Assembly: GCA_021292165.1 (NCBI GenBank) | Contig: CM037879.1 | Span: forward strand, 117,191,359-117,255,358 | DNA: 64,000 nucleotides | Origin: Shinisaurus crocodilurus | Taxonomy: Eukaryota; Chordata; Lepidosauria; Squamata; Shinisauridae | Reading direction: 5' to 3' | Shown here: piece by piece, positions 31,417 to 41,673 of the stretch | Layout: every line of letters begins with the position of its first letter | Numbering within the stretch: position 1 is the stretch's first letter | Notes under the pieces: model-generated | Database searches by the model: none | Seen by the model: the letters and a program-made list of their open reading frames with translations, nothing else | What the model was told of the DNA's origin: nothing | Position numbers and translations under genes: made by a program

Positions 31417-32266
31417 CTGTGCCAGCCCAAGGCATTTTGCTGCCTGAGGCAAAGGACAAGATGGTGCCCTCTTTCCTATAGAGACGCTGACTGGACTTCC
31501 AGTTGAATCTTACTTCAATACTGCCAATAGGATAGCATCGTCAGGGCCGGTGCTACCGCTAGGCAGACCCAGGCGGCTGCCTAGGGCGCGTGGCAGAAGA
31601 GGGCGCAGAAACGCTGTGCTCCTTCCTTGCCTCCGGCGTGCTCCTGCCCCGCCTGCCGCCTCCACCGCGCCTCCCTGCCCGCCTGCCTCCGCCTCCACCG
31701 CGCCTCCCCCCCGCGCGCCTGCCCGCCCGTGCGCCAGCCACCTACCTACCTTCACGTCGTTTCCGGAGCCCCGCCGGCGTTGTTTTGGCGGGAGGAACCA
31801 GGGCAACAGGGCTTAAACAGCCCTGTTGCCCTGGTTTCCCCGGCAAAAAAAAAAAGCGCGGGGGTCCCGTCGCGTCAGAGGAGGAGGCGGCAGCAGCAGC
31901 AGCCAGCAGCGGGGGGGGGGGAGAAGGTAGGTGGTGGTGGCGGCAGCGGCGCGGGGGGGGGGTTGCAGAGCAGGGCTGCTTTGCTCCAGAGCCCCCCCCA
32001 CGGCACGAGGGGGGGCGCTAAATATAATTTGGCCTAGGGCGCCAAACAGCCCTGCACCGGTCCTGAGCATCGTCCACCACAACTGAGGGCAATGGGCCAG
32101 TTTAGGGGATCAGGACAGGCCATATGGCACGCACAGCTCTTTCCTTCAAAAGAGGGGAATAACCAGAGGGGTCAGGAGGAACAACCAGGGGATTTCTGCT
32201 GCTGCTCCCCAGTATCTGCTGCCTGAGGCAGTTGCCTCACTCTGCCTAATGGTAGGGCTGGCCCTG
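31417..32266. mobile_element. hAT MITE (CAGGGCTGGCCC family) interrupted by a second hAT element
   Basis: The left part 'ctgtgccagccc' with 'cattttgctgcctgaggc' and the right end 'gcctgaggcagttgcc', then 'tagggctggccctg', match both ends of the more compact copy at 48837-49133. The flanking octamers agree only partly (5 of 8). A separate hAT element with perfect target duplication sits inside at 31542-32065. Confidence 0.65.
31542..32065. mobile_element. hAT element (CAGGGCCGGTGC family), CpG-rich, perfect 8-bp TSD
   Basis: The ends 'cagggccggtgcta' and 'tgcaccggtcctg' are terminal inverted repeats. They are flanked by identical AGCATCGT at 31534-31541 and 32066-32073. A 164-bp relative with its own perfect duplication is at 43663-43826. 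The 524-bp interior is extremely GC- and CpG-rich. It includes a strong inverted repeat 'aaccagggcaacagggct' / 'agccctgttgccctggtt' around 31795-31838, and simple G and A runs. Frames of up to 143 codons within it are proline/arginine-rich low-complexity translations, with no hAT transposase domain. Confidence 0.9.
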
Positions 32267-33530
32267 CATGTGGTGACAGTTGAGGCAAGGGTAGCTTTGT
32301 CAGCATGGTGAAGATGCCCAACTTCTGACTAGAGGTGCAGAACACTGATGTTAGCAAGATATTGAGGGAAAGTCGGCACCTGAACTGGTGCTGATAGAGC
32401 TCCTGTCCACCTCGGTCCCTGTACCAAAGACTGGGGTCTCTCTCTCCCCTTGGTATCTGCATCCAGGTTCTGTTTTTGGCTCTATATATCACTAGCCACT
32501 GCTTTAAAGGAGAGGGAAAAAAGAGTCTTTGGCTTGTCAATCTGGCAACTTGGTGGCACTGGACAATCACCATAGTCCCTTACAAGATAGTTGCCTCAAC
32601 CGCATGTGAACAGAACAACAGCACTGCACCTGCTGACCCTGGCATCCTCATGCATGTACATTGAACACACAGATCATAACATAATCAGAGGACTTCTGTT
32701 AAACATGAATTACTTACCGTATCCAGCATTCCATGCTGATGAATCTGATTGCAAGTCAAATTGACCTGGATTTGTTTGACTTGTTTGGCTAGGGTTCCTC
32801 CATTTCTCCTATTTCCCATTAATTTTAATGCTTGTATGGTACATTCTGTTGTCAGGTTCTTTAAATATGTGCAAATAAACTTTGAAGTTGCTGTCTTTTC
32901 TTCTTTCTCCAACTTTCCCCCCTTATTGTTGTGTTCTTTTCTTTATCAGTAACCCATGCTGTGTCTTTGATTCATAGTTCACTGCTCCTCTTATTTTTAT
33001 GGGTTTTTTATTATTTTTTTAAAAATGCATATGAAGCTCAAGATTAGAAGAAATCCATGAAGAGGTGGATCTGCAAGGAAAAGTGTGTTGTCAAATGGGT
33101 TTCTACTCATATTGACAGTAATCTGTAATTTCAGGTTTGTGGCATGTACACATCCCTTCAAGTGCAGGAACAACTTCCAAAGGGAAGCTGAATTAGTCTG
33201 AAATGGCCAACTTAGAACTTAACTTATCCAGAAGTTTGATTCTGCTCATTTAGGTCTGAATCGAGATAATGTTTTCCACTCCCACTGCATGCATTAATTA
33301 GCACAGCAAAGCTTGGATGATTGTTATCACCAATTACTGCTGTTCTGAATTGTCACTGGGTTCAACTATTCCAACCCCAGCGCTGGATTGGAGGTCCACT
33401 CACAAAAGGTGCCTTTGCCCAGTTTTCAGGGATCTCCCTCCTTCCTGCACTACAACCTACCCCATTCAGCAGGGCCCCCCAATCCTCTGTGTAGCATTTT
33501 CAGGGGTTTGGAGGGGTTGCTGCTGTTGTT
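32267..33530. other. Unassigned noncoding DNA
   Basis: Nothing was recognised with confidence. The longest frame (32172-32573, 133 codons, minus) overlaps the MITE end and has no domain. Confidence 0.4.
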
Positions 33531-33770
33531 ATTACTATTATTTTTATTTCTATACCACTCAATAGCCAAAGCTCTCTGGGCGGTTCACAGCAATTCACAA
33601 AATGCAAAACACATATACAATAAAATACAGCATAAAATACAGATACAATAAAATACAGCATAAAATACAGATACCATAAAATATAGCATAAAATTTCAAT
33701 ATACAACATTTAAAACAGTTTAAACAGCTAAAACAATTGCAATAAAAAAAAACCTAGACCTGTTAAAACG
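33531..33770 (-). mobile_element. L2 3' untranslated region with internal tandem repeat
   Basis: 'atttctataccactcaatag' and 'ctctctgggcggttcacag' are the reverse complement of the L2 3' motif found at 43905-43950. The A-rich stretch that follows contains a tandem repeat of about 27 bp ('acagcataaaatacagat' core) with about three units at 33615-33690. The coding part is absent. Confidence 0.65.
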
Positions 33771-34010
33771 GGCCAACATGTCTCATCATATGCCATTAAA
33801 TGCTTAAGGGGTTACCACGGGGAGGAGGGGCAGGGAAGGCCCCTTCCACCAGCCCTGTTGCACATACCTAGATCTGGATCCAACCCCAAAGCTTTTACAT
33901 TGCATTGTCACAAAATGTACCTCTTGCATTTGGCCCCATTGTTTACATTGTTTCTCTATACCCCATATGTGTGTGCATACACACATACCTATCTGCCAAC
34001 TGAGGCTAAT
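33771..34010. other. Unassigned noncoding DNA
   Basis: A few short L2-like words are present (about 33770-33870), but nothing is clear. Confidence 0.35.
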
Positions 34011-34016
34011 ATTTTA

Positions 34017-34085
34017 TGCCTCTGATGAAGTGAGGTCTAGTCCATGAAAGCTTATGCCACAACAAATCTGTTTGTCTTTAAGGTG
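34017..34085 (+). mobile_element. Penelope-like element 3' end with hammerhead-like signature
   Basis: The segment reads 'ctgatgaagtgaggtctag', 'tccatgaaagcttatgcc', then 'aacaaatctgtttgtcttta' and 'aggtgc'. The CTGATGA box, a potential stem, and the GAAA box reproduce the catalytic core layout of hammerhead ribozymes. This 3' phrase is typical of reptile Penelope-like retroelements, whose terminal repeats are known to carry hammerhead motifs. The stem II arms (GTGAGG / TCCAT) are imperfect, so activity is doubtful. The coding region is absent. Confidence 0.5.
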
Positions 34086-34257
34086 CATTCCACAATTCTC
34101 TGTGCTTTCCCCCCGTAAAGTATGCCATCCATCAATATACCACAAGTACACACCTGGCTTCTTTTCATGGTGGAACAAACTGTTTTCAATGGAAAATGTA
34201 GGACATGCATCACTATTGCAACAAAGAATATTTTGAAGTCCTGTACCAGTACTTTGG

Positions 34258-34288
<31 letters not shown>

Positions 34289-34391
34289 AGTGTGCGTGTG
34301 TAGATAGCTATAGATCTCTAACAAGTTTGGCACTTTTCAGCATCCCTTTTCTAAAGAGTTTCCCTCCCCCCCCGAAACACACCAACACACA
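34086..34391. other. Unassigned DNA with a (TG)n microsatellite
   Basis: (TG)n lies at 34260-34288. The rest shows nothing recognised. Confidence 0.45.
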
Positions 34392-35840
34392 ATATACAGG
34401 TAAGCTACAACTTCTGTCTACTGACATCTGCCGTACTTCTTTCTTAATTTTATTTTAAAGAATTTAATATAGTGAAATTACATAGGCCACAGACCACTCA
34501 AACCAAATAAATGGTCCACAAAATAATGTGGACCTGGAGAGAGTTGTTTCCCCATTAATTATTTTCAAAAACAATATCCAATTGATGCCCATGACATTTT
34601 CACAATCACATTCCTCTCAGCAATCAAAATGGCAATGAATCTTCTTGCTACAATATTGAAAAGGTTCAGCTGGATATACCATTATTATCTACTTTGATCT
34701 GGCAAAAAGCAAGATATAGACTGTGATCTATACAAAACAAATTGTCCCAGATTTCCTGAAAAATTGGGATAAGTATAAAAGTAACTTATCTCCTGATCTC
34801 TTTCCATTGTTTTCAATACTATCTCACCTTCACTTTGATTCAATAAGAAAAGATGTACATGTTTTATACTGGGATAACCCCCCCCCCCCGCCCCGCTTTA
34901 CTAGATTCTATGATTTGGCATATAGACATTAGGAAATCAAATGAAGGGCCCTTTGTTTTACAGTATCTACAGTTACATACTTTTATAATGGACACATTTT
35001 TGCATAAATCAAGGGAAACTTAGGAATTATCTCCTATTGAATAGATTCTAAAAGGGTCAGTAAAAGCTAAAGAATTACTGTTTTAAACATATAAGATTTT
35101 GATGAATTTGTGTTTAGGGGAAGATAAAGTTAAAACAAGATGGGAAAGAGATATAAAGAAATCCAATTAAAATGAAGGATGGTCTTATATATGTAAACCA
35201 GGATACTATACGTCAATGGGTATAAATTTAAAACAAAACTTAAAAAATTGTACACCAGAAAAATCATACACCTCCTAGACTAAGCAGCACATAACAGTCC
35301 GCTAACATCTTCTGGAGGTGTAATATTGCTAATTTTGTTGTTGGTTTTGTTGCATATTTGCTGTAATTGCACCTTATTGGGGAAAAAGTAGCAGATAATA
35401 TTCATTTAATTATTGGACAGGCTTCCTGTATTACCAGAAGTAATTATGCTAAGTCAATTTTTCAAAAAGTGAATAGAACCGTACCTTCTGATGGCAGCCA
35501 GGATAATACTCGTAAGAAAATAGATGACAAATATATCCCAGATCAATTTGGAATGACTGACTAAAGTCTGAGACATTATGCTTATGAGTATTTTCATATT
35601 AGCTAAGGATGAATAATGACACAGTCACTATTGGAGGTTTGGCCTCCCTTCTGCATTATTTTAAAATAATTTGAGACAAGACACAAATATACAAGATCAT
35701 GTTTTATTTTCATAAGTTTGTAAAAAATAAATCCTTTCTTCTTTCCCTATGTAATTTCACTATATTAAATTCTTTAAAATAAAATTAAGAAAGAAGTACG
35801 GCAGATGGCAGTAGACAGAAGTTGTAGCTTACCTGTATAT
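34392..35840. repeat. 95-bp near-identical inverted repeats flanking 1.26 kb
   Basis: The sequence 34392-34486 and the reverse complement of 35746-35840 match at 94 of 95 positions (one a/c difference near 34423). The outer edges read 'tatacaggtaagctac' and 'gtagcttacctgtata', so a TA dinucleotide abuts CAGG on both sides, as in Tc1/mariner insertions. The interior is not a transposase but decayed L1 sequence. Whether this is a transposon with long termini or a local inverted duplication cannot be decided here. Confidence 0.85.
34720..35510 (+). pseudogene. L1-clade LINE ORF2 C-terminal remnant
   Basis: Translation of the plus strand, across several stops and frameshifts, gives stretches that resemble the C-terminal part of L1 ORF2: 'VLQYLQLHTFIMDTFLHKS', 'KVKTRWERDI', 'TPEKSYTS' and 'CWRC', then 'LHLIGEKVADNIHLIIGQ'. 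The order (Y-L-Q-L, W-E-R-D, T-P-E-K, C-W-R-C, then the terminal helix) is that of L1 proteins. The reverse-transcriptase domain is not included. The fragment lies wholly between the inverted repeats at 34392-34486 and 35746-35840. A C run at about 34880-34893 interrupts it. Confidence 0.55.
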
Positions 35841-35929
35841 AAACAGGCGAGGCAACGTCTCCACGGATTTATGGGGAAATCCTATGGCCTTAATATATTG
35901 GCAGCCACTATGCCAGGGCTAATGCTGAT

Positions 35930-35981
35930 ATAGCTTCGGCTATTGGGCGGTATAAAAATGTATTAAATAAATAAATAAATG
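35930..35981 (+). mobile_element. L2 3' tail
   Basis: 'agcttcggctattgggcggt' followed by 'ataaaaatgtattaaat' and (AAAT)n is the canonical end of the L2 subfamily seen in reverse at 43875-43945. Sequence just upstream is too diverged to assign. Confidence 0.65.
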
Positions 35982-36479
35982 GCATGATTGCTGTAATCTT
36001 ACACTCAACCAGTAGCAACAATAGATGTGGGTACAATGTGCCAATGTAGCAACACAGAGAAGTCCTCTTCCCTCCTCATTGCTTTTTTCCATTTGTGTCT
36101 TTTAGATTCTAAACCTGTGGACTAGGACTGTCTTGTTTTTATTGATCTTATGCAAGCCTCTCTGGAAGGCTATTAGGAGGAAGAGTGGGGTAAAATGCTT
36201 TAAATACATAATAAACAAATAATATTGACCCCAAGTAGATATTTCATGATTTTCAGTAATTAATGATCTGGCTATATAAACATTTATATAAATGAAAATT
36301 CTGCTACTAACTCCAATGGGGTGAAAAAAGCTTCCGCTTTGTAATGAAAAGTTGGTTATTCATGCACATTTACTGGTTTTAAGACTATTTGGCTGTAGCA
36401 TCTTTTCTCTACATATATGTAAGTTTGTTTTTCTAACCATATGCATGTGATAGATCATTCAAATAGGGGATTTAAAAAG
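35982..36479. other. Unassigned DNA
   Basis: A tail-like phrase ('gctttaaatacataataaac') at about 36199-36222 suggests an old SINE or L2 3' end. Nothing else is recognised. Confidence 0.4.
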
Positions 36480-36842
36480 GAGCAGAGCAGAGACTATATC
36501 TGATGAATCCCAACAGAAATAGGTTGAAAAGATTTAATGCACCCAGTAACAATATTTTGCAGGCAATTTGACAGTTCTTACCTAAGCCAAGTGACAGCTT
36601 TAGGTGATACACAGTATGCTGACAACTTCTTACATAAAGTATCATAGTTGGCTGTCAAAAGCTTTCTTGGAATCCAGAAATATAGCCTTAGCCAATTTTA
36701 TGGCAGTGGAAATGTGTTCAGTAATTTCTAGCAAAGCAGTTGGTGAGTGATGGAGAGTTATTTGATAACAAAAAGTTGCACACACTGGGTAGTAGGCAGG
36801 TTTAGCCATATGCTTTTGTAACCCTGGCAGTGACTCAGACAT
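36480..36842 (-). pseudogene. Degenerate LINE reverse-transcriptase fragment
   Basis: On the minus strand the frame 36842-36642 contains 'HHSPTALLEITEHISTAIK' then 'AIFLDSKKAFDSQL', matching the family pattern around the first catalytic Asp ('FLDLSKAFD'). Beyond it, across stops and frameshifts, codons for 'KKLSAYCVSPKAVTWL' and 'NIVTGCIKSFQPISVGI' continue the reverse-transcriptase order. The 'HST-TALL' box suggests L2/Rex1-like relatives rather than the dominant L2 subfamily of this window. It is ancient. Confidence 0.6.
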
Positions 36843-37241
36843 GGTGATACAGTCTGGACAGTTCTTAGACTCTCAGGAGGGAGAAAAGGTAATTGTATTC
36901 TCAAGCAGAAATAACACACCATTCTGGACACCTAAAAGTTTACTGGCAGTTTGTAACAGAGGTGTGTTATCTATATCACACTTAGGTTCTCACAGATACA
37001 ATACAGCAGGGAAGCTAATGGGTGACATTTTTCCCCCTTATGTAACTCCATTTTGTTCAAGGGCATTTCACAGGCAATACATTTGGCCCCTGATATCTTG
37101 GTTTCCAAATGGGCAAGTCAAAGGTAAGAATAAAAAGTCCTTTAAAGTCTTTCTCAGGAGACTTGATTGAGATGAACATAGATTATTTCCATAGCTGCTT
37201 GCTTGCAGAACAATCCACACATTTCTTAAAGAAGGAACGAC
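36843..37241. other. Unassigned noncoding DNA
   Basis: The 109-codon plus-strand frame at 36841-37170 has no recognisable domain. Confidence 0.4.
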
Positions 37242-37249
37242 AATACCAT

Positions 37250-37789
37250 CAGTGGTGTAGTGGTAAATTTTGGAGTGCAGGTGCTCACTGTGACAGCCCT
37301 TATAGCAGTGTTCTCCAACCTTGGGTCCCCAGATGTTTTTGGCCTACAACTCCCAGCATGCCCCAGCCAGCGTAGCGTAGGAGAGGGAGTTGTAGGCCAA
37401 AAACATCTGTGGACCCAAGGTTGGAGAACACTGCCTTATAGCCATGTCCCCACGGTGAGGCCAAAAATGCAGGAAGCTGTGTTGATCCGTATCAACAAAC
37501 CATTTCTAGCAGTTTCCATCTCTACCTGGGGGAGGTCTTTTATAAAGTGATTGGATCTTAATTGCCTGTTCAAGACTGGGCCACCCTGAAATACTTTGCA
37601 TTACAACAGGGATAGCTCACAACTATATGTTGTTGTTGCTGAGAAAAATAATTTCTCCCCCAGCTACTGTGAGGATTGCAGCTAAGCTCCGGAATTCTGA
37701 GGAAGCTGTGGCAGGCAATGTCAGCGGCCCTGCTAATAAAAAAGTGCCAGTACTGCATCCCTGCATTCCCTGGCACGGTTACATCACTG
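37250..37789. mobile_element. hAT element (CAGTGGTGTAG family) with nested MITE
   Basis: It starts 'cagtggtgtagtggtaaatt' and ends 'ggttacatcactg'. Flanking octamers AATACCAT (37242-37249) and AATAGCAC (37790-37797) agree at 6 of 8 positions. The interior phrases 'accatttctagcagttt', 'tgcattacaacagggat' and 'ccagctactgtgaggat' also occur in the copy at 41674-42182. A palindromic MITE has inserted at 37306-37433. There is no transposase. Confidence 0.75.
37306..37433. mobile_element. 128-bp palindromic hAT MITE with perfect 8-bp TSD
   Basis: 'cagtgttctccaaccttggg' at the left and 'ccaaggttggagaacactg' at the right form a near-perfect inverted repeat. The identical octamer CCTTATAG flanks it at 37298-37305 and 37434-37441. 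Same family as 9439-9555; the centre differs, with 'gccagcgtagcgtagg'. Confidence 0.9.
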
Positions 37790-37804
37790 AATAGCACACA
37801 ATGG

Positions 37805-38115
37805 CTGGGTTCAGACAACACGATAACCCACACTCAAGGGTTTGTCACTGAACCGTGGATTGTCGTTGAAACGTGGTTTATCGTGTTGTCTGAACCCAGC
37901 TTCACTAACAAGCCATGGCTTGTTAACCACAAACAACCCATGAAGAGAACCCATGGTTTGTCATTGGGTTATGAACTGTGGGTTGTTCAGACTTTTGTTA
38001 TCTCAGCTGGGTTCAGACAACAGAATAACCCACATTTCAACAACAACCCATGGTTCGTTCAACGAGAACCCACACTCAACCCTTGAGTGTGGGTTATCAT
38101 GTTGTCTGAACCCAG
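37805..38115. repeat. Compound palindrome of CTGGGTTCAGACAAC units
   Basis: Two complete palindromic units, 37805-37899 and 38007-38115, each begin 'ctgggttcagacaac' and end 'gttgtctgaacccag'. They are in tandem, separated by about 107 bp that contain smaller inverted words ('caagccatggcttg', 'aacccatggtttgtcatt'). The outermost ends also match each other, so the whole 311 bp could act as one element. The same terminal word occurs in the hairpin-chain blocks (13569-13586). Confidence 0.85.
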
Positions 38116-38499
38116 TCAATACCTCAATGAGCCAAATAGCAAAAGTAGCTTTTCTCACAACCATGGTGGTCCATCCCTACAAATGTCATTTGAGTGCTAC
38201 TGACTCTTTTGAGGTGGAGTGGTTCCATAGCCAGTATGGTTTCTAACTGGCTATGGAAAATCTCTGAGGAGAAAGGCAGCACAAATCCTGCAGTGGGGCA
38301 CAACCCAAGCTCCTGTACATTGCCCATGATCAGAGTAAAAAGTGAGCAAGGTTTGTTCAAATTAAGTCTCCATAACTTAAAAACTTGTTTCTGTGAGTGG
38401 ATATGAGGATGGATTTAAACTAGGAGACACCTGTCAGATGCTGAAAACTCCTAGAAGCAGATTGCTTGTAGAATCAATTGGTTTGGTCCAGATTTTGGT
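38116..38499. other. Unassigned noncoding DNA
   Basis: Nothing was recognised here. Confidence 0.4.
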
Positions 38500-38635
38500 T
38501 GGGTCCAGATTTTAATGGATCTACTTAGAGTAGATCCATTAAAATCAATGGGACATATGTTAGTTATGATTAATGGTAAATCCCATTGATTTCAACGAGT
38601 CTACTCTAAGTAAGACTGAATCTGGATCCAACCCT
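38500..38635. mobile_element. Palindromic MITE, GGGTTGGATC type
   Basis: The outer arms 'tgggtccagattttaatgg' / 'gaatctggatccaaccc' and the inner hairpin 'atggatctacttagagtagatccat' split by position (38515-38540) show nested inverted repeats. Relatives: 28768-28873 and 47118-47252. Confidence 0.65.
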
Positions 38636-39425
38636 GAAAACTTTTGAAAATCCGACTTCATACAGCATGTCAAAGCATTCTATATGATGCAAAAGGAAAA
38701 ATCATAAAGTTTTCAGAGTGTAGGGTGAATGTTGAGCTCAGCACTGAGCTCATGGTGAATGTTCAGTCAGCCCTCTATGCTATGCACCCAAATCACATTA
38801 TCACACATCTTCTTAATATGGATTGGTGTATTAAACTGGTGAACACATGATCTGGGTATGTGATGAAGTGGTCAAAAGACCACTTTACCCAGATTCATCA
38901 CTCACTACAGGTGAATACAGACAACCAGCATACCACATGGTCATTATTGTGAATATGTTTACATTTTTCTGCCACACATTTTCATGTGTGTTGACATTTG
39001 GGGTCTTTACCAAGTGGAAAGGCTTCCCCACATTTTTCAAGATTCTTGTAAATATAAGTAATCAATGGCTGGTGACACTAGATGGAGAAGTATTTCCTTC
39101 GGCTAGAGTTTCACAGCTAGAATTGTCTTCTTAGGAAACACTCTTCTTTCCTGCCTCCCCTATACCCCCATTCTTTGTGTTCATCAGATTCTATAAAGCT
39201 TCCTTGTCTTTTGGTGTGTGAGTGTGAATGACTTCTTTATTTTACTTTTAATTGAGAGAAACTATAGACTGTAATATCTCTGAAATTGCTTATGCGGTGT
39301 GTGATGAGGAGTTGGTTGGGAGTCTCCATGTATGTAATATTAATCTTGTTATCAATGGGTATAGTTAATATAGTTAATGTTATATATAGTTACATTGTGG
39401 AGTTAATGCACATGTGCGTATGTGT
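38636..39425. other. Unassigned noncoding DNA
   Basis: Nothing was recognised. The frame 38847-39134 has no domain. Confidence 0.4.
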
Positions 39426-39431
39426 GTACAT

Positions 39432-39484
<53 letters not shown>
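39432..39484. repeat. (CT)n/(TA)n microsatellite
   Basis: (CT)n at 39434-39467 is followed directly by (AT)n to 39484. Confidence 0.95.
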
Positions 39485-39485
<1 letters not shown>

Positions 39486-39830
39486 AGAAAAAATCTACTT
39501 CCCCAGCTCCAAGCATATAGTGATCCCACATGGATAATTCTAATTATGCACAGTAGGGGATTGTTTTAATATATCTCCCTCCACAGGCATTCAAGAAATA
39601 CTATATATCATACGACTTTTGTATATATATATAAGGGCCAGATGTTTCCCCCCTGCCAAAGAGAATAACTTCCCCTCAAAAAAGGCAGGAAAATATTTTA
39701 TTGAAAATGTCACATCTTATCTATTTGAAAAGCAAGTCAACCAAAATAATTATAAGTAAACTTTTAACACAAATTGAACAGAATAAACCACCTACACCCA
39801 TAAAGAAATAACCAAGAAATAGTGACAATG

Positions 39831-40494
39831 AGCTTTTCTACATGAGGCATTTATTGTGCACTCATGATTCCTTAAGACATTGTGATCCTCCAGTTTCTCT
39901 TTTGTTCTTTAAGAGCAATTTCCCATTTTTTTTTGTAGAGTGGGGAAAATGCAGAATTATTTCTGAAAGCGTAAGAAAAGGTATTTTCCTAATTGTGTAA
40001 CTGCAATATTCCGCTACAGCACAGTGTCACCTACAGGTTATGTAGCAGAAAAGCCAGAAAGGAAAAGCTCTTTGTGTAGAGCTTGAATCTCAGTTCTGAA
40101 CCAAAAGTAGATACAGGGCTTTTCTATAAGAGGCTGTTAATCCTCTGCATCTACTTTCAGTTTCATTGCAGAATTGAGATCCAAGCACTACATGAGGAGT
40201 GTTTCGTTTCCTGCTTTTCTACCACATAGCCTCTAGGTGGCACTGTGATATAGCGTAATAGCACAAATACACAAGAGGAAATGGCACCTTTTTTGCCATC
40301 AGAAATAATACCCCATTTTCCCTGCTCTAAAAAAACTCGTGGAAAGTGCTGTTTAGAAACAGAGGTGAAACTGGAGGGTCATGACATTGTCTAAAGAACC
40401 CATAAACAACCATGAGTAGGGAATTATGAGCATACAACAAATGCCACATGTGGAAAAGCTCACAGTGATTAACAGCCTCATGTAGAAAAAGCTC
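39831..40494. mobile_element. MITE with TIR GAGCTTTTCTACATGAGGC
   Basis: The left end 'gagcttttctacatgaggc' and the right end 'gcctcatgtagaaaaagctc' are inverted repeats. A second internal pair near 40100-40120 and the word 'aggtggcactgtgatatagc' at about 40235 suggest either two overlapping copies or a foldback interior. The other copy, at about 46377-46770, is in the opposite orientation ('aaggtggcactgcagtacag'). There is no coding sequence. Confidence 0.65.
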
Positions 40495-41665
40495 GTATAG
40501 AAATGCACAGAGAGATAAGTAAAACTAGCCTCTTCATACCATAACAACATAACAAGAGAATACCTAGGGGTGAAGCCACAATCATCTGTGTTTATTACAA
40601 TACTTTTTAGCACACATTTAACAGACTGGCAAACTTTCCACAAGCTTCCACATTTTCCTGGTAATCTATTTACCACACATGCCTAGCAGATCTGTGGGGA
40701 GATGGATCAATGGGAAAACCACCTCTCTCTGCAAGCCCTCAAAGGTGGCAAACTTTAAGCATAGTCTTCATGCACCATTCATTAAGACTTAACCCCTCTA
40801 AGGCAGATTTCTGAGATTCAGAACCTGCTGCAGCTGTTGAAGCAAGGATCTAGGAGGCTCTCAGTTCCTGACTAGATTCAAGTTTTCAAGTTCACATTCA
40901 GGCCCCGTTCCATAATCCTCTTGTGCCACCTGTTTTATGGCTTCATGATGTTAACCAACTCCCCGTTTTCTACTGGTATGCTAATCTGTGTACTTTTGAA
41001 ATTGTTTGTTTTGTGTATTCAAGGTTGAAATAAAAACACCACTCCCCATAACCAGAATGAAAGGGAGGGGCAGTCAGGTTTACCAAGTGTTCAACTTACT
41101 TTCTGGATGCAGGATAGGACCCCCTGAAAGGTAGTTCTATGTCTATGTCTGTCTGCAATTGCAATCCACACTCCAAGTGAAGACAACTACTTCCTGAGAT
41201 GAATTTTTTTTTTACTATTGCAGTTTTCATATCATTGACTGATTGCCAAGCCTGTTTTAATAATGTGAATGTTGCTTGTTAAAATTGCTAGTTTCTCTTT
41301 TTCACAATTATATTGTATACTGCCTGGTTTCTTATGAGAGAAATGTGGGATACAAATGCCTAAAATATATAAAATCAGTAATAGAGGGTTGTATACAAAG
41401 CTGTTCATCCATCAGCTGAGGAGACTCAGGAAGAAGCAGAGTAATTGCCAGTCCACCAGCAGAGACTGAAGGATGCGGAGGGCCTGACACACTTCCAGAT
41501 GTCTCCCAGCCCACTGCAGAAAGTGCTGCTGGGGGCTTTGTTCCACTGGTGAAGTGAGGGGAAGCAGGGTATGCTACATCCTAAGCCCTTTGATTTCCCT
41601 GACATGATTCAGGAACTGGTGCATTTCTCCACTAGGCCTGGGGCTGGCAAAGTTAATTTCCTCCC
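40495..41665. other. Unassigned noncoding DNA
   Basis: No gene or bounded repeat could be supported. Confidence 0.45.
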
Positions 41666-41673
41666 ATTGTATT

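Noticed and set aside
31550..32037. Long proline/arginine/alanine-rich open frames on both strands
   Set aside because: They arise from extreme GC content inside a hAT element; stop codons are rare in such sequence, all frames are open, and no domain is visible.
36841..37170. 109-codon plus frame as a small gene
   Set aside because: No domain, no supporting context, and it adjoins a decayed LINE fragment and a hAT element.
37676..38246. Frames of 97-136 codons
   Set aside because: They read through compound palindromes and repeat the same words in opposite orientation.
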